From an uncultured Bacilli bacterium (GTDB lineage Bacteria > Bacillota_I > Bacilli_A > RF39 > UBA660): DNA of 20,980 nucleotides. Both the position numbers and the translations under genes were made by a program. Of this stretch, positions 14,592 through 20,935 are shown piece after piece; position 1 is the stretch's first letter; each line of letters opens with the position of its first letter. The DNA is taken from assembly GCA_947624075.1 (NCBI GenBank), contig CANQIM010000003.1, forward strand, positions 1 to 20,980. The letters are read 5' to 3'. Below the pieces are notes generated by a model that worked only from the letters and a program-made list of their open reading frames with translations, was not told the DNA's origin and did no database searches.

Positions 14592-16178
14592 ATGAAGTTT
14601 GGTGACAAACTAATAAAATTAAGAAAACAACATGGCTTATCACAAGAAGAATTAGCAGAAAAGCTAAATGTTTCTAGACAAAGTGTTTCCAAATGGGAAA
14701 GTAATAACACCTATCCTGAAACAGATAAAATTGTTCAAATATGTAATATCTTTGATTGTACAATGGATGATTTAATCAATGATAAAATAAGTGAAATTGA
14801 AAAAAGGGAGAGTCTTGCTAAAAAGAAATATCAAATTATAGTTGATTCCTTTTTAGATTTTATTGTAAAAACAGTTAATCTTTTTACATCTATGAAATTT
14901 TTAGACATTATTAAATGTCTCTTTGAACTAGGAATGATTGCCATAATATTAATGATAGCAGAAGTTATTCTTGATGCTACATTTTCCTTTATTATGAGAA
15001 ATCTCTTTGATTTTATTCATGGTGATATGCGCTACTATATTCAAAATTTCTCAACAGGCATTATTTTTCTTATTTGGTTTATTATTTCGATAATCATAAT
15101 TATTCATGTCTTTAAAATTAGATATTTAGACTACTATGATGATTATATGCAAAAATCGCCACAAAATAGTAAAACTATTTCTCTAAAAGAAACTAAAAAA
15201 GAAGATTTTCGTAAAAGAGAAAAAATAATAATTAGAGATGACAAAGACACAACTTTAGCTTTTCTAACAATTTTATCGAAGATAGTTGTTGGTATAGTTA
15301 AAATATTTGCTATATTCTTCTTAGTAATAGGCATATTTATTCTTTTTGGCTTAGTTGTATCTTTAATACTTACTCTTTCATTAGTAATTTATTCTGATCT
15401 ATTTAAAGGTATTTCTTTAGGATTATTTGGTCTAATTGCCTTAGGCTCTATAATAATCTATTTATTAGGTAGCTTTATTCTAAAGAAAAAAATTGCTGTA
15501 AAGACAACTATTATTTGCTCTATTTTAGCTTTTCTTATTACATCTATCGCAACAGGAATAACAATTTTATCTTTTAAAGATATTGAATTTCAAACATCTT
15601 CATCCTTTGTAAATAAACAAAAATATATTGAAAACATTCCCTATACTGATAAGATGTATATAAATAATCATTATGATGATGAAGTAAAATATTTAATAGA
15701 TAATACTAAAGGTAATATGATAGAAATAAGTGCATATTATGATGAAGCATTTAATACTATAAAGTTAAAACAGGATGATTATTTTGAGATGAATTCTTAC
15801 AATTTACATAATTATCAAAATACAAAATTAAAAGATATTTATAAACGTTTCATTAAAGATTTAAATAATAATGTTATTACGGATTACATGGCTTTAAATA
15901 TTACAGATTTTACAGTAACTGCCAGTGAAGAAGTTATCAATAAATTGCTTGATAATTATGGGAAAGTTTATTTATATGATAAAACACCTATTGATAATGG
16001 TTATTTAATTAAAATGGCTGAAAGTAGAGTTATTCTTCATAATAATAACTGCTTAATTGACTATGATATTTATAATGATAAGTTTAGTGTTTTAGATAAT
16101 GATTGTGTATGTGAAAAAGAACTTTTAAGTACAAGTAGGGGTGATAAAACTATTTATAGTTGTCGCTATACTGAATAA
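14592..16178 (+). CDS. XRE-type HTH regulator fused to a multi-pass membrane domain and ectodomain
   Basis: 528 aa. GAGGTGA (14581-14587) precedes the ATG. Residues 1-65 are a canonical XRE/Cro-CI HTH (LSQEELAEKLNVSRQSVSKW, then ESNNTYPETDKIVQICNIFD). After a short helix come about five to six hydrophobic segments (around residues 105-130, 150-172, 225-265, 270-292 and 303-325), then a ~200-residue C-terminal region outside the membrane that ends with four clustered cysteines. DNA-binding head plus membrane body suggests a one-component membrane sensor tied to DNA. This layout is seen in Bacillota but I do not recognise the ectodomain or its ligand. Target genes are unknown; its own repeat-bearing leader and the downstream TPR-like genes are the nearest candidates. 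Confidence 0.8.
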   Translation: MKFGDKLIKLRKQHGLSQEELAEKLNVSRQSVSKWESNNTYPETDKIVQICNIFDCTMDDLINDKISEIEKRESLAKKKYQIIVDSFLDFIVKTVNLFTSMKFLDIIKCLFELGMIAIILMIAEVILDATFSFIMRNLFDFIHGDMRYYIQNFSTGIIFLIWFIISIIIIIHVFKIRYLDYYDDYMQKSPQNSKTISLKETKKEDFRKREKIIIRDDKDTTLAFLTILSKIVVGIVKIFAIFFLVIGIFILFGLVVSLILTLSLVIYSDLFKGISLGLFGLIALGSIIIYLLGSFILKKKIAVKTTIICSILAFLITSIATGITILSFKDIEFQTSSSFVNKQKYIENIPYTDKMYINNHYDDEVKYLIDNTKGNMIEISAYYDEAFNTIKLKQDDYFEMNSYNLHNYQNTKLKDIYKRFIKDLNNNVITDYMALNITDFTVTASEEVINKLLDNYGKVYLYDKTPIDNGYLIKMAESRVILHNNNCLIDYDIYNDKFSVLDNDCVCEKELLSTSRGDKTIYSCRYTE

Positions 16179-16182
16179 TTTC

Positions 16183-16211
16183 TTGACATAGCAAAGTAAA
16201 AAAGTTAAAAT
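16183..16211 (+). promoter_or_regulatory. Sigma-A promoter
   Basis: TTGACA (16183-16188), 17-nt spacer, TAAAAT (16206-16211). The -10 contains the ATG at 16210, which therefore cannot be the start codon. Confidence 0.7.
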
Positions 16212-16227
16212 GTCAAAGGGGATGATT

Positions 16228-16968
16228 ATGCACAATATAAGTAATAAGAAGAAAAAATATTTCCGTCAAATAATTAAATTTATTGATGAAAATGACATAT
16301 ATAGAGCTAAAAACTGGCTTGATGTTCTTCCACAAGTACCATATAAAAAATACTTTTATAATCGCATAAAAGAAAAAGAAACATCCCCAGTAGTAACAAA
16401 TAAATATCTTGATTTAGGTCGCAATGCTCTAATAGAAAATGATTTTGAACTAGCCTATGATTACTTTACAGCAGGCAAATACTTAACAGAAAATCCTTTA
16501 TTTGATTATTATTTAGGTAAAACCTTTTTCACTTGTGATATGCCTGAAGTTGCAATGAATTATTTTAATGACTATCGTTTTACGGGAAGTATAAAGTTGA
16601 ATAAATGCTATTTCTATTTATTTATCATTGCGACACGTCTAGGTTATAAAACAAATAAAAAGTATATTCAAAAAGTAAGAGAGATTAATGATTTTTTGAA
16701 CCTCGATTTTTCTTCAAAAAAGAAGTATGAAGAAAAAATAAATCTTCCTTCTAAAGAAACAAAAGAAGATTCTTGCAAAGAAGAAGTTAATTTGCATGAT
16801 GAGGAACTTCAAGAAAAATTAGAGTATATTAAAAGTCTTTTACTAAGAAAAAAAGAACATGAAGCAAATAATCTTTTAAAGAAAATAAAAGTTTCAAGTA
16901 AAAAAGAACGAGAAATTTTAAATCAATTTGAAAAAAATAAAAGGTTATATCTAAATAAAGTAAAATAA
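16228..16968 (+). CDS. TPR-like helical protein, tandem paralogue 1
   Basis: 246 aa from the ATG at 16228, six nt after AAAGGGG; upstream in-frame ATGs at 16210 and 16222 lie in the -10 box or against the ribosome site. It is basic, cytoplasmic and helical. The core (YLDLGRNALIENDFELAYDY, FTAGKY, DYYLGKTFF, AMNYFNDY) resembles degenerate tetratricopeptide repeats. A Lys/Glu-rich linker and a C-terminal helix pair (LLLRKKEHEANNLLKKI, then NKRLYLNK) follow. The next gene (17021-17737) is a clear paralogue over the whole length. TPR folds mediate protein contacts; the partner is unknown. Confidence 0.72.
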   Translation: MHNISNKKKKYFRQIIKFIDENDIYRAKNWLDVLPQVPYKKYFYNRIKEKETSPVVTNKYLDLGRNALIENDFELAYDYFTAGKYLTENPLFDYYLGKTFFTCDMPEVAMNYFNDYRFTGSIKLNKCYFYLFIIATRLGYKTNKKYIQKVREINDFLNLDFSSKKKYEEKINLPSKETKEDSCKEEVNLHDEELQEKLEYIKSLLLRKKEHEANNLLKKIKVSSKKEREILNQFEKNKRLYLNKVK

Positions 16969-16997
16969 TTGCCAATAATTCTTTCATAAAGTATAAT
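16969..16997 (+). promoter_or_regulatory. Sigma-A promoter of the second TPR-like gene
   Basis: TTGCCA (16969-16974), 17-nt spacer, TATAAT (16992-16997). Each paralogue therefore has its own promoter. Confidence 0.65.
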
Positions 16998-17020
16998 TAT
17001 AATAAAGTAAGAGGTAGCTT

Positions 17021-17737
17021 ATGAAGAGTAAAAAGAAAAATATTGATTTTTATCGAAATATAATAAACTTAATTGATAGTAAGCAATTAAAAGAAGCTGA
17101 AAGTATCATTAAAAATAATCCTGGCATAAGTAAAAAATATTATTTTTTAGAAAGAATTGAAGAACAAAAATTACCTACAAAGATCAAACAAAAATATTTA
17201 GATATTGGGCGTTATGCTTTAGAAATAGAAGAATATAAAATTGCCTATGACTACTTTTTAGCTGGAAAATATCTTTCTAAAAATCCTATTTTTGATTATT
17301 ATATTGGTAAAACTTTTTATAAAGCAGGTGAGTTTACAGAGGCTTTATACTATTTTGATACTTATGCTGCAAATGGTAGCTTAAAATTAGAAGAGTGTTA
17401 TGTATACCTTTTTTTAATTACTAAATGGAAAGGTTATGAGACAAGTAATGGTTATTTAAGAAGTGTTCAAAAACTTGATTATTTACTAGAAAATAATTTA
17501 AGCTACCGAGATATGATTGCTAAAGAAGAAAAAGCCTTACCAGTAGAAGAAATTTCTTATGAAGAAAATAAAGAATTTAAAAAGACACTTAAAAAAATAA
17601 AAAAACTTCTTTTACAAAATCAAGAAAAAGAAGCTAATAAACTACTTAAAAATTTAAAACCAACTAATAAAGACGAAAAAAGAAAAATAGATACTTTGAT
17701 TAACAATCGTAAACTTTACTTAAATAAATTAAAATAA
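17021..17737 (+). CDS. TPR-like helical protein, tandem paralogue 2
   Basis: 238 aa. GAGGTAG precedes the ATG. It aligns along its full length with the gene at 16228: QKYLDIGRYALEIEEYKIAY, DYFLAGKYLSKNPIFDYYIG, ALYYFDTY, and the C-terminal LLLQNQEKEANKLLKNL plus NRKLYLNKLK. The two share order, length and helix pattern but have diverged substantially, so the duplication is not recent. Loss of the Lys/Glu linker length is minor. The gene ends in a 9-bp overlap with the convergent ZIP transporter. Function unknown; likely a cytoplasmic scaffold or adaptor. Confidence 0.72.
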   Translation: MKSKKKNIDFYRNIINLIDSKQLKEAESIIKNNPGISKKYYFLERIEEQKLPTKIKQKYLDIGRYALEIEEYKIAYDYFLAGKYLSKNPIFDYYIGKTFYKAGEFTEALYYFDTYAANGSLKLEECYVYLFLITKWKGYETSNGYLRSVQKLDYLLENNLSYRDMIAKEEKALPVEEISYEENKEFKKTLKKIKKLLLQNQEKEANKLLKNLKPTNKDEKRKIDTLINNRKLYLNKLK

Positions 17738-18478
17738 TGTCTCACATAATAACATTACTAATATACCAAGAATAAAGCCGATTATTGTTGTTTTATTCTT
17801 TTTATACTCAATAGAATTTGGTAATAATTCATATAAAGAAATATGAAGCATTATACCAGCTGTCATAGCAAGAATTATTCCTAATATAAAATTATTTACG
17901 TATTTAGCAATAAACAAGTAGGCAATAACAGCTCCAAAAAATTCAGAAAATCCTGATATCAAAGTATAAAGGAAAGCTTTCTTACGATTATTAGTTGAAT
18001 AATAAATTGGTACAGCAATAGAAATACCTTCTGGTATATTATGTAGGGCAATAGCTAAAGAAAGACTTAATCCTAAAGTAACATTTTTGTTAGTAGAAAT
18101 AAATGTTGTAATACCTTCAGGAATGTTATGAAGCATTAAAACAATAACGGAAATAATTCCTAATTTATAAAGTTTATTCTTGGTAAAACATTCTTCTACT
18201 TTACTATCGACTAAAGAAGAAAATAATATTCCAAGGACAATGAAGATTAAGCAAATTAAAACTAGAGGTGTAACTTTAAAAATATTACCAAAGAGTAAAA
18301 CAGCTTCTGGTATTAAAGAAATTAAAGAAATTGTCAGCATAACTCCACTAGAAAAAGCTAAAGAAAAAGAAATGACTTTATCTTTATACTTATTATTCAA
18401 ATAACAAGGAAGTATTCCAATTATTGTTGAAATACCAGCCATAAAAGTAATTAAAAAACTAAATAATGTTCTATTCAT
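17729..18478 (-). CDS. ZIP-family divalent metal transporter (ZupT-like)
   Basis: 249 aa. About eight membrane helices with the two ZIP signature motifs: LHNIPEGITTF and ALHNIPEGISIAVPIYYS, whose His/Asn/Glu residues form the binuclear metal site within the membrane. The His/Asp-rich loop of eukaryotic ZIPs is absent, as usual in bacteria. The length matches bacterial ZupT/GufA-type proteins, which import Zn2+ and other divalent cations. The start codon lies inside a perfect 7-3-7 palindrome (18476-18492) and no Shine-Dalgarno is visible, suggesting a leaderless or tightly regulated message. Confidence 0.88.
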   Translation of the reverse strand: MNRTLFSFLITFMAGISTIIGILPCYLNNKYKDKVISFSLAFSSGVMLTISLISLIPEAVLLFGNIFKVTPLVLICLIFIVLGILFSSLVDSKVEECFTKNKLYKLGIISVIVLMLHNIPEGITTFISTNKNVTLGLSLSLAIALHNIPEGISIAVPIYYSTNNRKKAFLYTLISGFSEFFGAVIAYLFIAKYVNNFILGIILAMTAGIMLHISLYELLPNSIEYKKNKTTIIGFILGILVMLLCETLF

Positions 18479-18492
18479 ACTAAAATAGTATG
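18476..18492. promoter_or_regulatory. Perfect palindrome over the ZIP transporter start codon
   Basis: CATACTA-AAA-TAGTATG. It covers the transporter's start codon and could be a repressor operator. Read on the minus strand, the CATACTA at 18492-18486 with TAATA 16 nt upstream also loosely fits a sigma-F/G promoter, like the one before the ger operon. Confidence 0.4.
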
Positions 18493-18538
18493 TTGGGAAT
18501 TTTAAAAATATTAATTTTTTTTTGAAAGTGTGAGAAAT

Positions 18539-19129
18539 ATGAATTATGATTTAGAAATGCAAAAACAATTAGAAAAGATAACACCAGGGACAAAGCTCTT
18601 TTTACATGCTTGTTGTGCTCCTTGTTCATCAGCTGTTTTAGAAAGACTAGGAAATATTTTTACTATAAGTATATTTTACTATAACCCTAATATTACTGAA
18701 AAAGCTGAGTATGATAAAAGAGTAGCCGAAATAAAAAAATTTATTGCCAAATTTAAAACTAAGTATCCAATATCTTTAATAGAAGGAAATTATGAGCCAG
18801 AAAAGTTTTTTGCGATAGCCAAAAATTTAGAAAATGAACAAGAAAGAGGTAAAAGATGCTACAAATGTTATAAACTGCGTCTTGAGGAAACAGCAAAAGT
18901 GGCTGAAGAGTTAGGTTTTCCTTATTTTGCTACTACATTGACATTATCGCCTTATAAAAATAGTGATTGGTTAAATGAAATAGGAGAAGGATTAAATTAT
19001 AATACGACTTATCTTTACTCAGATTTTAAAAAATATAATGGTTATAAAAGAAGTATTGAATTATCAAAAGAATATGATTTATATAGACAAAACTATTGTG
19101 GATGTATCTATTCAAAAAAAAGAGATTAA
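18539..19129 (+). CDS. queH: Epoxyqueuosine reductase QueH
   Basis: 196 aa from the ATG at 18539 (a GTG at 18530 is a less likely start). All family motifs are visible: LHACCAPCSSAVLERL near the N-terminus, NPNITEKAEYDKR, the RGKRCYKCYKLRLEETAKVA block, ATTLTLSPYKN, and YCGCIYSK near the end. The paired cysteines (ACC, CYKC) bind an iron-sulfur cluster and further metal. QueH reduces epoxyqueuosine to queuosine in tRNA anticodons, replacing the unrelated QueG. No other queuosine gene is in the window. It is monocistronic. Confidence 0.93.
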   Translation: MNYDLEMQKQLEKITPGTKLFLHACCAPCSSAVLERLGNIFTISIFYYNPNITEKAEYDKRVAEIKKFIAKFKTKYPISLIEGNYEPEKFFAIAKNLENEQERGKRCYKCYKLRLEETAKVAEELGFPYFATTLTLSPYKNSDWLNEIGEGLNYNTTYLYSDFKKYNGYKRSIELSKEYDLYRQNYCGCIYSKKRD

Positions 19130-19149
19130 GCTTATGCAAAATCTTTTTT
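19114..19149. terminator. Possible bidirectional terminator between queH and the small XRE gene
   Basis: An A-run with AGAGATT (19114-19126) faces AAATCTTTTTTT (19138-19149), giving an imperfect stem with T-runs on both strands. It overlaps the queH stop. Confidence 0.4.
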
Positions 19150-19365
19150 TCATTTGTAAGATTTTAATTCTTTTGCTAAGCCAAGTATATAATCTGCTGA
19201 TACATTTAGAGCTACACAAATACTTTTTAAATGTGTAATAGGCATTATATTAATACCTTTTTCGTATCTAGCATATTGCTGTTGCTTAATACCTATCATT
19301 TTGCTTAACTCTTTTTGTGTTAAGCCTCTTTTTTCTCTAGCTAACAATAATCTTTCTGTATACAT
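19150..19365 (-). CDS. Small XRE-family repressor divergent from the surface operon
   Basis: 71 aa from the ATG at 19363-19365, directly after the AGGTGAT Shine-Dalgarno; the longer frame to 19398 would start inside the operator region. It is essentially one HTH domain: REKRGLTQKELSKMIGIKQQ, QYARYEKG, then the C-terminal helices (LKSICVALNVSADYILGL). The size and fold are those of phage Cro/CI-like or antitoxin-like repressors. It is transcribed away from the surface-protein operon (19486 onward), and the 120-bp gap holds two near-identical operator-like repeats, so autorepression and control of the operon are the natural reading. Confidence 0.85.
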   Translation of the reverse strand: MYTERLLLAREKRGLTQKELSKMIGIKQQQYARYEKGINIMPITHLKSICVALNVSADYILGLAKELKSYK

Positions 19366-19395
19366 GTTATCACCTAATATACTTATATTATTTTT

Positions 19396-19459
19396 CACAA
19401 CATTTGTGTTGACTTTTGAACACTTGTGTTGTAAGATAAAAGTACAATAGATATGTTGT
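19396..19459. promoter_or_regulatory. Operator array for the XRE repressor
   Basis: O1 AACATTTGTGTTG (19399-19411) and O2 AACACTTGTGTTG (19419-19431) differ at one base and are spaced exactly 20 bp apart, about two helical turns. Both are internally palindromic (CAACA-TTTG-TGTTG; AACAC-TT-GTGTT). A weaker third copy, ACAATAGATATGTTGT (19444-19459), overlaps the TATAAT at 19459. This is the usual layout for cooperative XRE repressor binding. Confidence 0.6.
19409..19437 (+). promoter_or_regulatory. Candidate promoter of the surface-protein operon
   Basis: TTGACT (19409-19414), 17-nt spacer, TAAGAT (19432-19437). O1 overlaps the -35 and O2 fills the spacer, so repressor binding would block polymerase. 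A separate TATAAT at 19459-19464 is an alternative -10 without a good -35. Confidence 0.5.
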
Positions 19460-19485
19460 ATAATGCAGGTATTAGGTGATAAGAA

Positions 19486-20262
19486 ATGAGCAAAAGACTT
19501 AATAAAATTATAGCAATGTCAATAATATTAGTAATAATTTTCATGAGTATAGGTTATTCTGCTTTAAATAAAAATTTATCTGTTAGTGGAGAATTAACTT
19601 ATAGACCTAAAGGTAATATTAGAATCACTAATGTAACACAGGCTACACTAACTAATGCCACATTACAGTATGCTGATTTTTCTAAAAATGAAATAAACTT
19701 TGCTTATAGCTCAACTACTACTTCAGCTACTATAGCTTTAAAAGTAGAAGTAACTAATTATACTGATACAGAAATGGGTATTTTAAAAATAGAGAATTTA
19801 CCAAGTAATGCAACAATTACAGACTATACTTTAAAGACAAAACTAACAAATACAAGTGGAGCTTTAAAAACAGGAATGTCAACAACTTTTACAATTACAA
19901 TTAGACCAACTGCAGTAGAAACAAAAGCAATAACATTAAAGTTTGATTTTGAACCAGTTTATACAGTTAAATATATAGGCTTTAGTAGTACAAGTGGTTA
20001 TAAAACAGAAGTCTTAAAAGGAGATACTTATAGTCAAAACTTTGGGAGTAATGGACCAGGAGCAGTATATATATCAATGGGAGGTAGTGCCGTAAGTAAT
20101 TATACATATACAAATAAAGTATTAACAGTACCAAGTGTAAATGGAAATATAGAAATAACAGTATTAATGGCAAGTCACTTATATTATGATAATTCAAAAA
20201 CTGGACTACCATGTGATGATGTGCAATGTGCACTAGATGAAATAAATAGAATGATAAAGTGA
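19486..20262 (+). CDS. Secreted or membrane-anchored beta-rich surface protein ending in the NVQ-AID-type module
   Basis: 258 aa. AGGTGAT precedes the ATG. A hydrophobic segment (residues ~8-26) ends in IGYSALN, a motif common at the start of Bacillota surface proteins. A beta-sandwich-like, Thr/Asn-rich region follows (residues ~30-160), for example VEVTNYTDTEMGILKIENLP, then a repeat-like domain with GFSSTSGYKTEVLKGDTYSQ. The last 27 residues, LYYDNSKTGLPCDDVQCALD plus EINRMIK, are a variant of the DN-x-x-x-x-G...VQ-x-A-x-D module in the proteins at 152 and 20274, here with two Cys and placed at the C-terminus. No sortase signal. It is the first gene of an operon with the gene at 20274 (11-nt gap). 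Function unknown; surface structural or adhesive role is inference. Confidence 0.72.
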   Translation: MSKRLNKIIAMSIILVIIFMSIGYSALNKNLSVSGELTYRPKGNIRITNVTQATLTNATLQYADFSKNEINFAYSSTTTSATIALKVEVTNYTDTEMGILKIENLPSNATITDYTLKTKLTNTSGALKTGMSTTFTITIRPTAVETKAITLKFDFEPVYTVKYIGFSSTSGYKTEVLKGDTYSQNFGSNGPGAVYISMGGSAVSNYTYTNKVLTVPSVNGNIEITVLMASHLYYDNSKTGLPCDDVQCALDEINRMIK

Positions 20263-20273
20263 GGAAAAAGAGT

Positions 20274-20843
20274 ATGAAGAAGATAAGAAAGAACATAAAA
20301 ATGATAATAGGAATAGTAATAGGAGTAATAATATCAGTTACAACATCTTACGTTTTAGCAGCAACCTTAATAAATAGTAAAGATGTAGTATATCAAGATA
20401 ATATGAGTATAGGGGCAACTAATGTCCAAAATGCGATAGATGGAACATGTTCAAAGATAGATACAAGATTGTCAGCAATAGAAGATAAGTTATATACTAT
20501 TGAAAGTTTAGGTGATTATGTTTTTTCATTTTATGGCAAATCAACTATTTCTTATACAGGTTTTTCATTAACATTTCCGGCAAATTCATATTGTACTTTT
20601 AGTGTAAATTTACGTAGTCCAAATTCTTTAGCAATGGAGTTAAGAATATGTGGAAGTGATAAAAATTGTGATTCACCAAGTTTTATGTCTGCTCAACAAA
20701 GTGAGTCGCTAATTTCCGAATTAGCTATTAATCGTAGTTTTTATACTGAAAGTTCATTTACATATTATGTTTGGGCAAGGTACAGAGGTGAAAATAATGA
20801 GACCTTAAAATATACAGGCTTTTGTGCTACTAAAGTTAAGTAA
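20274..20843 (+). CDS. Membrane-anchored surface protein with tail-fibre-type module and beta-rich C-terminus
   Basis: 189 aa from the ATG at 20274, preceded by GAGGAAAAAG; the frame also opens at 20259, overlapping the upstream stop. Residues ~9-29 are a hydrophobic export segment ending VLAA. The module VVYQDNMSIGATNVQNAIDG plus TCSKI occupies ~39-63, closely matching the protein at 152-934, including the Cys three residues after the module. A short coiled-coil helix (DTRLSAIEDKLYTIESL) follows, as expected for a trimeric stalk. The C-terminal ~110 residues are a beta-rich domain with three or four Cys, unrelated to the tail-collar domain of its paralogue. Conserved anchor plus variable tip is the pattern of diversifying adhesins. 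Confidence 0.75.
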   Translation: MKKIRKNIKMIIGIVIGVIISVTTSYVLAATLINSKDVVYQDNMSIGATNVQNAIDGTCSKIDTRLSAIEDKLYTIESLGDYVFSFYGKSTISYTGFSLTFPANSYCTFSVNLRSPNSLAMELRICGSDKNCDSPSFMSAQQSESLISELAINRSFYTESSFTYYVWARYRGENNETLKYTGFCATKVK

Positions 20844-20880
20844 AAGCTTTTGTTATAGATTATATCATTGCAAAAAACTG

Positions 20881-20910
20881 AAAATTGTGGAAGATAACCC
20901 CAATTTTTTT
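20881..20910 (+). terminator. Intrinsic terminator of the surface operon
   Basis: AAAATTGTGG (20881-20890), loop AAGATAA, CCCCAATTTT (20898-20907) with one T-C mismatch, then T-run. The right arm matches the terminator at 961-972, after the paralogous gene. Confidence 0.7.
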
Positions 20911-20911
20911 G

Positions 20912-20935
20912 TTGACAAAATAAGACGGGGGGGGG
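20912..20935 (+). promoter_or_regulatory. -35 box followed by a second poly-G tract
   Basis: TTGACA (20912-20917), nine bases, then nine G (20927-20935). No TATAAT follows at the expected distance; the next bases are AGGCTGTCCG. Compared with the left end (G12 directly before TATAAT), this looks like the other half of the same promoter type, with TTGACA-N9-Gn-TATAAT as the inferred full form. Whether this copy is active cannot be judged. Confidence 0.45.

Larger units (their letters stand above)
19367..19482. repeat. Perfect 13-bp inverted repeat flanking the divergent promoter region
   Basis: TTATCACCTAATA (19367-19379) and TATTAGGTGATAA (19470-19482) are exact reverse complements with 90 bp between them. 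Each arm includes the Shine-Dalgarno of the gene beside it (AGGTGAT), which explains about half of the identity. The rest may reflect a shared binding site or an invertible segment. Confidence 0.55.

Noticed and set aside
19982..20296. Long minus-strand open frame opposite the surface operon
   Set aside because: It has no ribosome site, is low-complexity Tyr/Leu/His and is fully explained as the antisense shadow of the Thr/Ser/Asn-rich genes.
20844..20870. TGA-TATAAT-like element on the minus strand near 20863-20871
   Set aside because: It would transcribe only antisense to the surface gene, has no -35, and AT-rich DNA yields such matches by chance.
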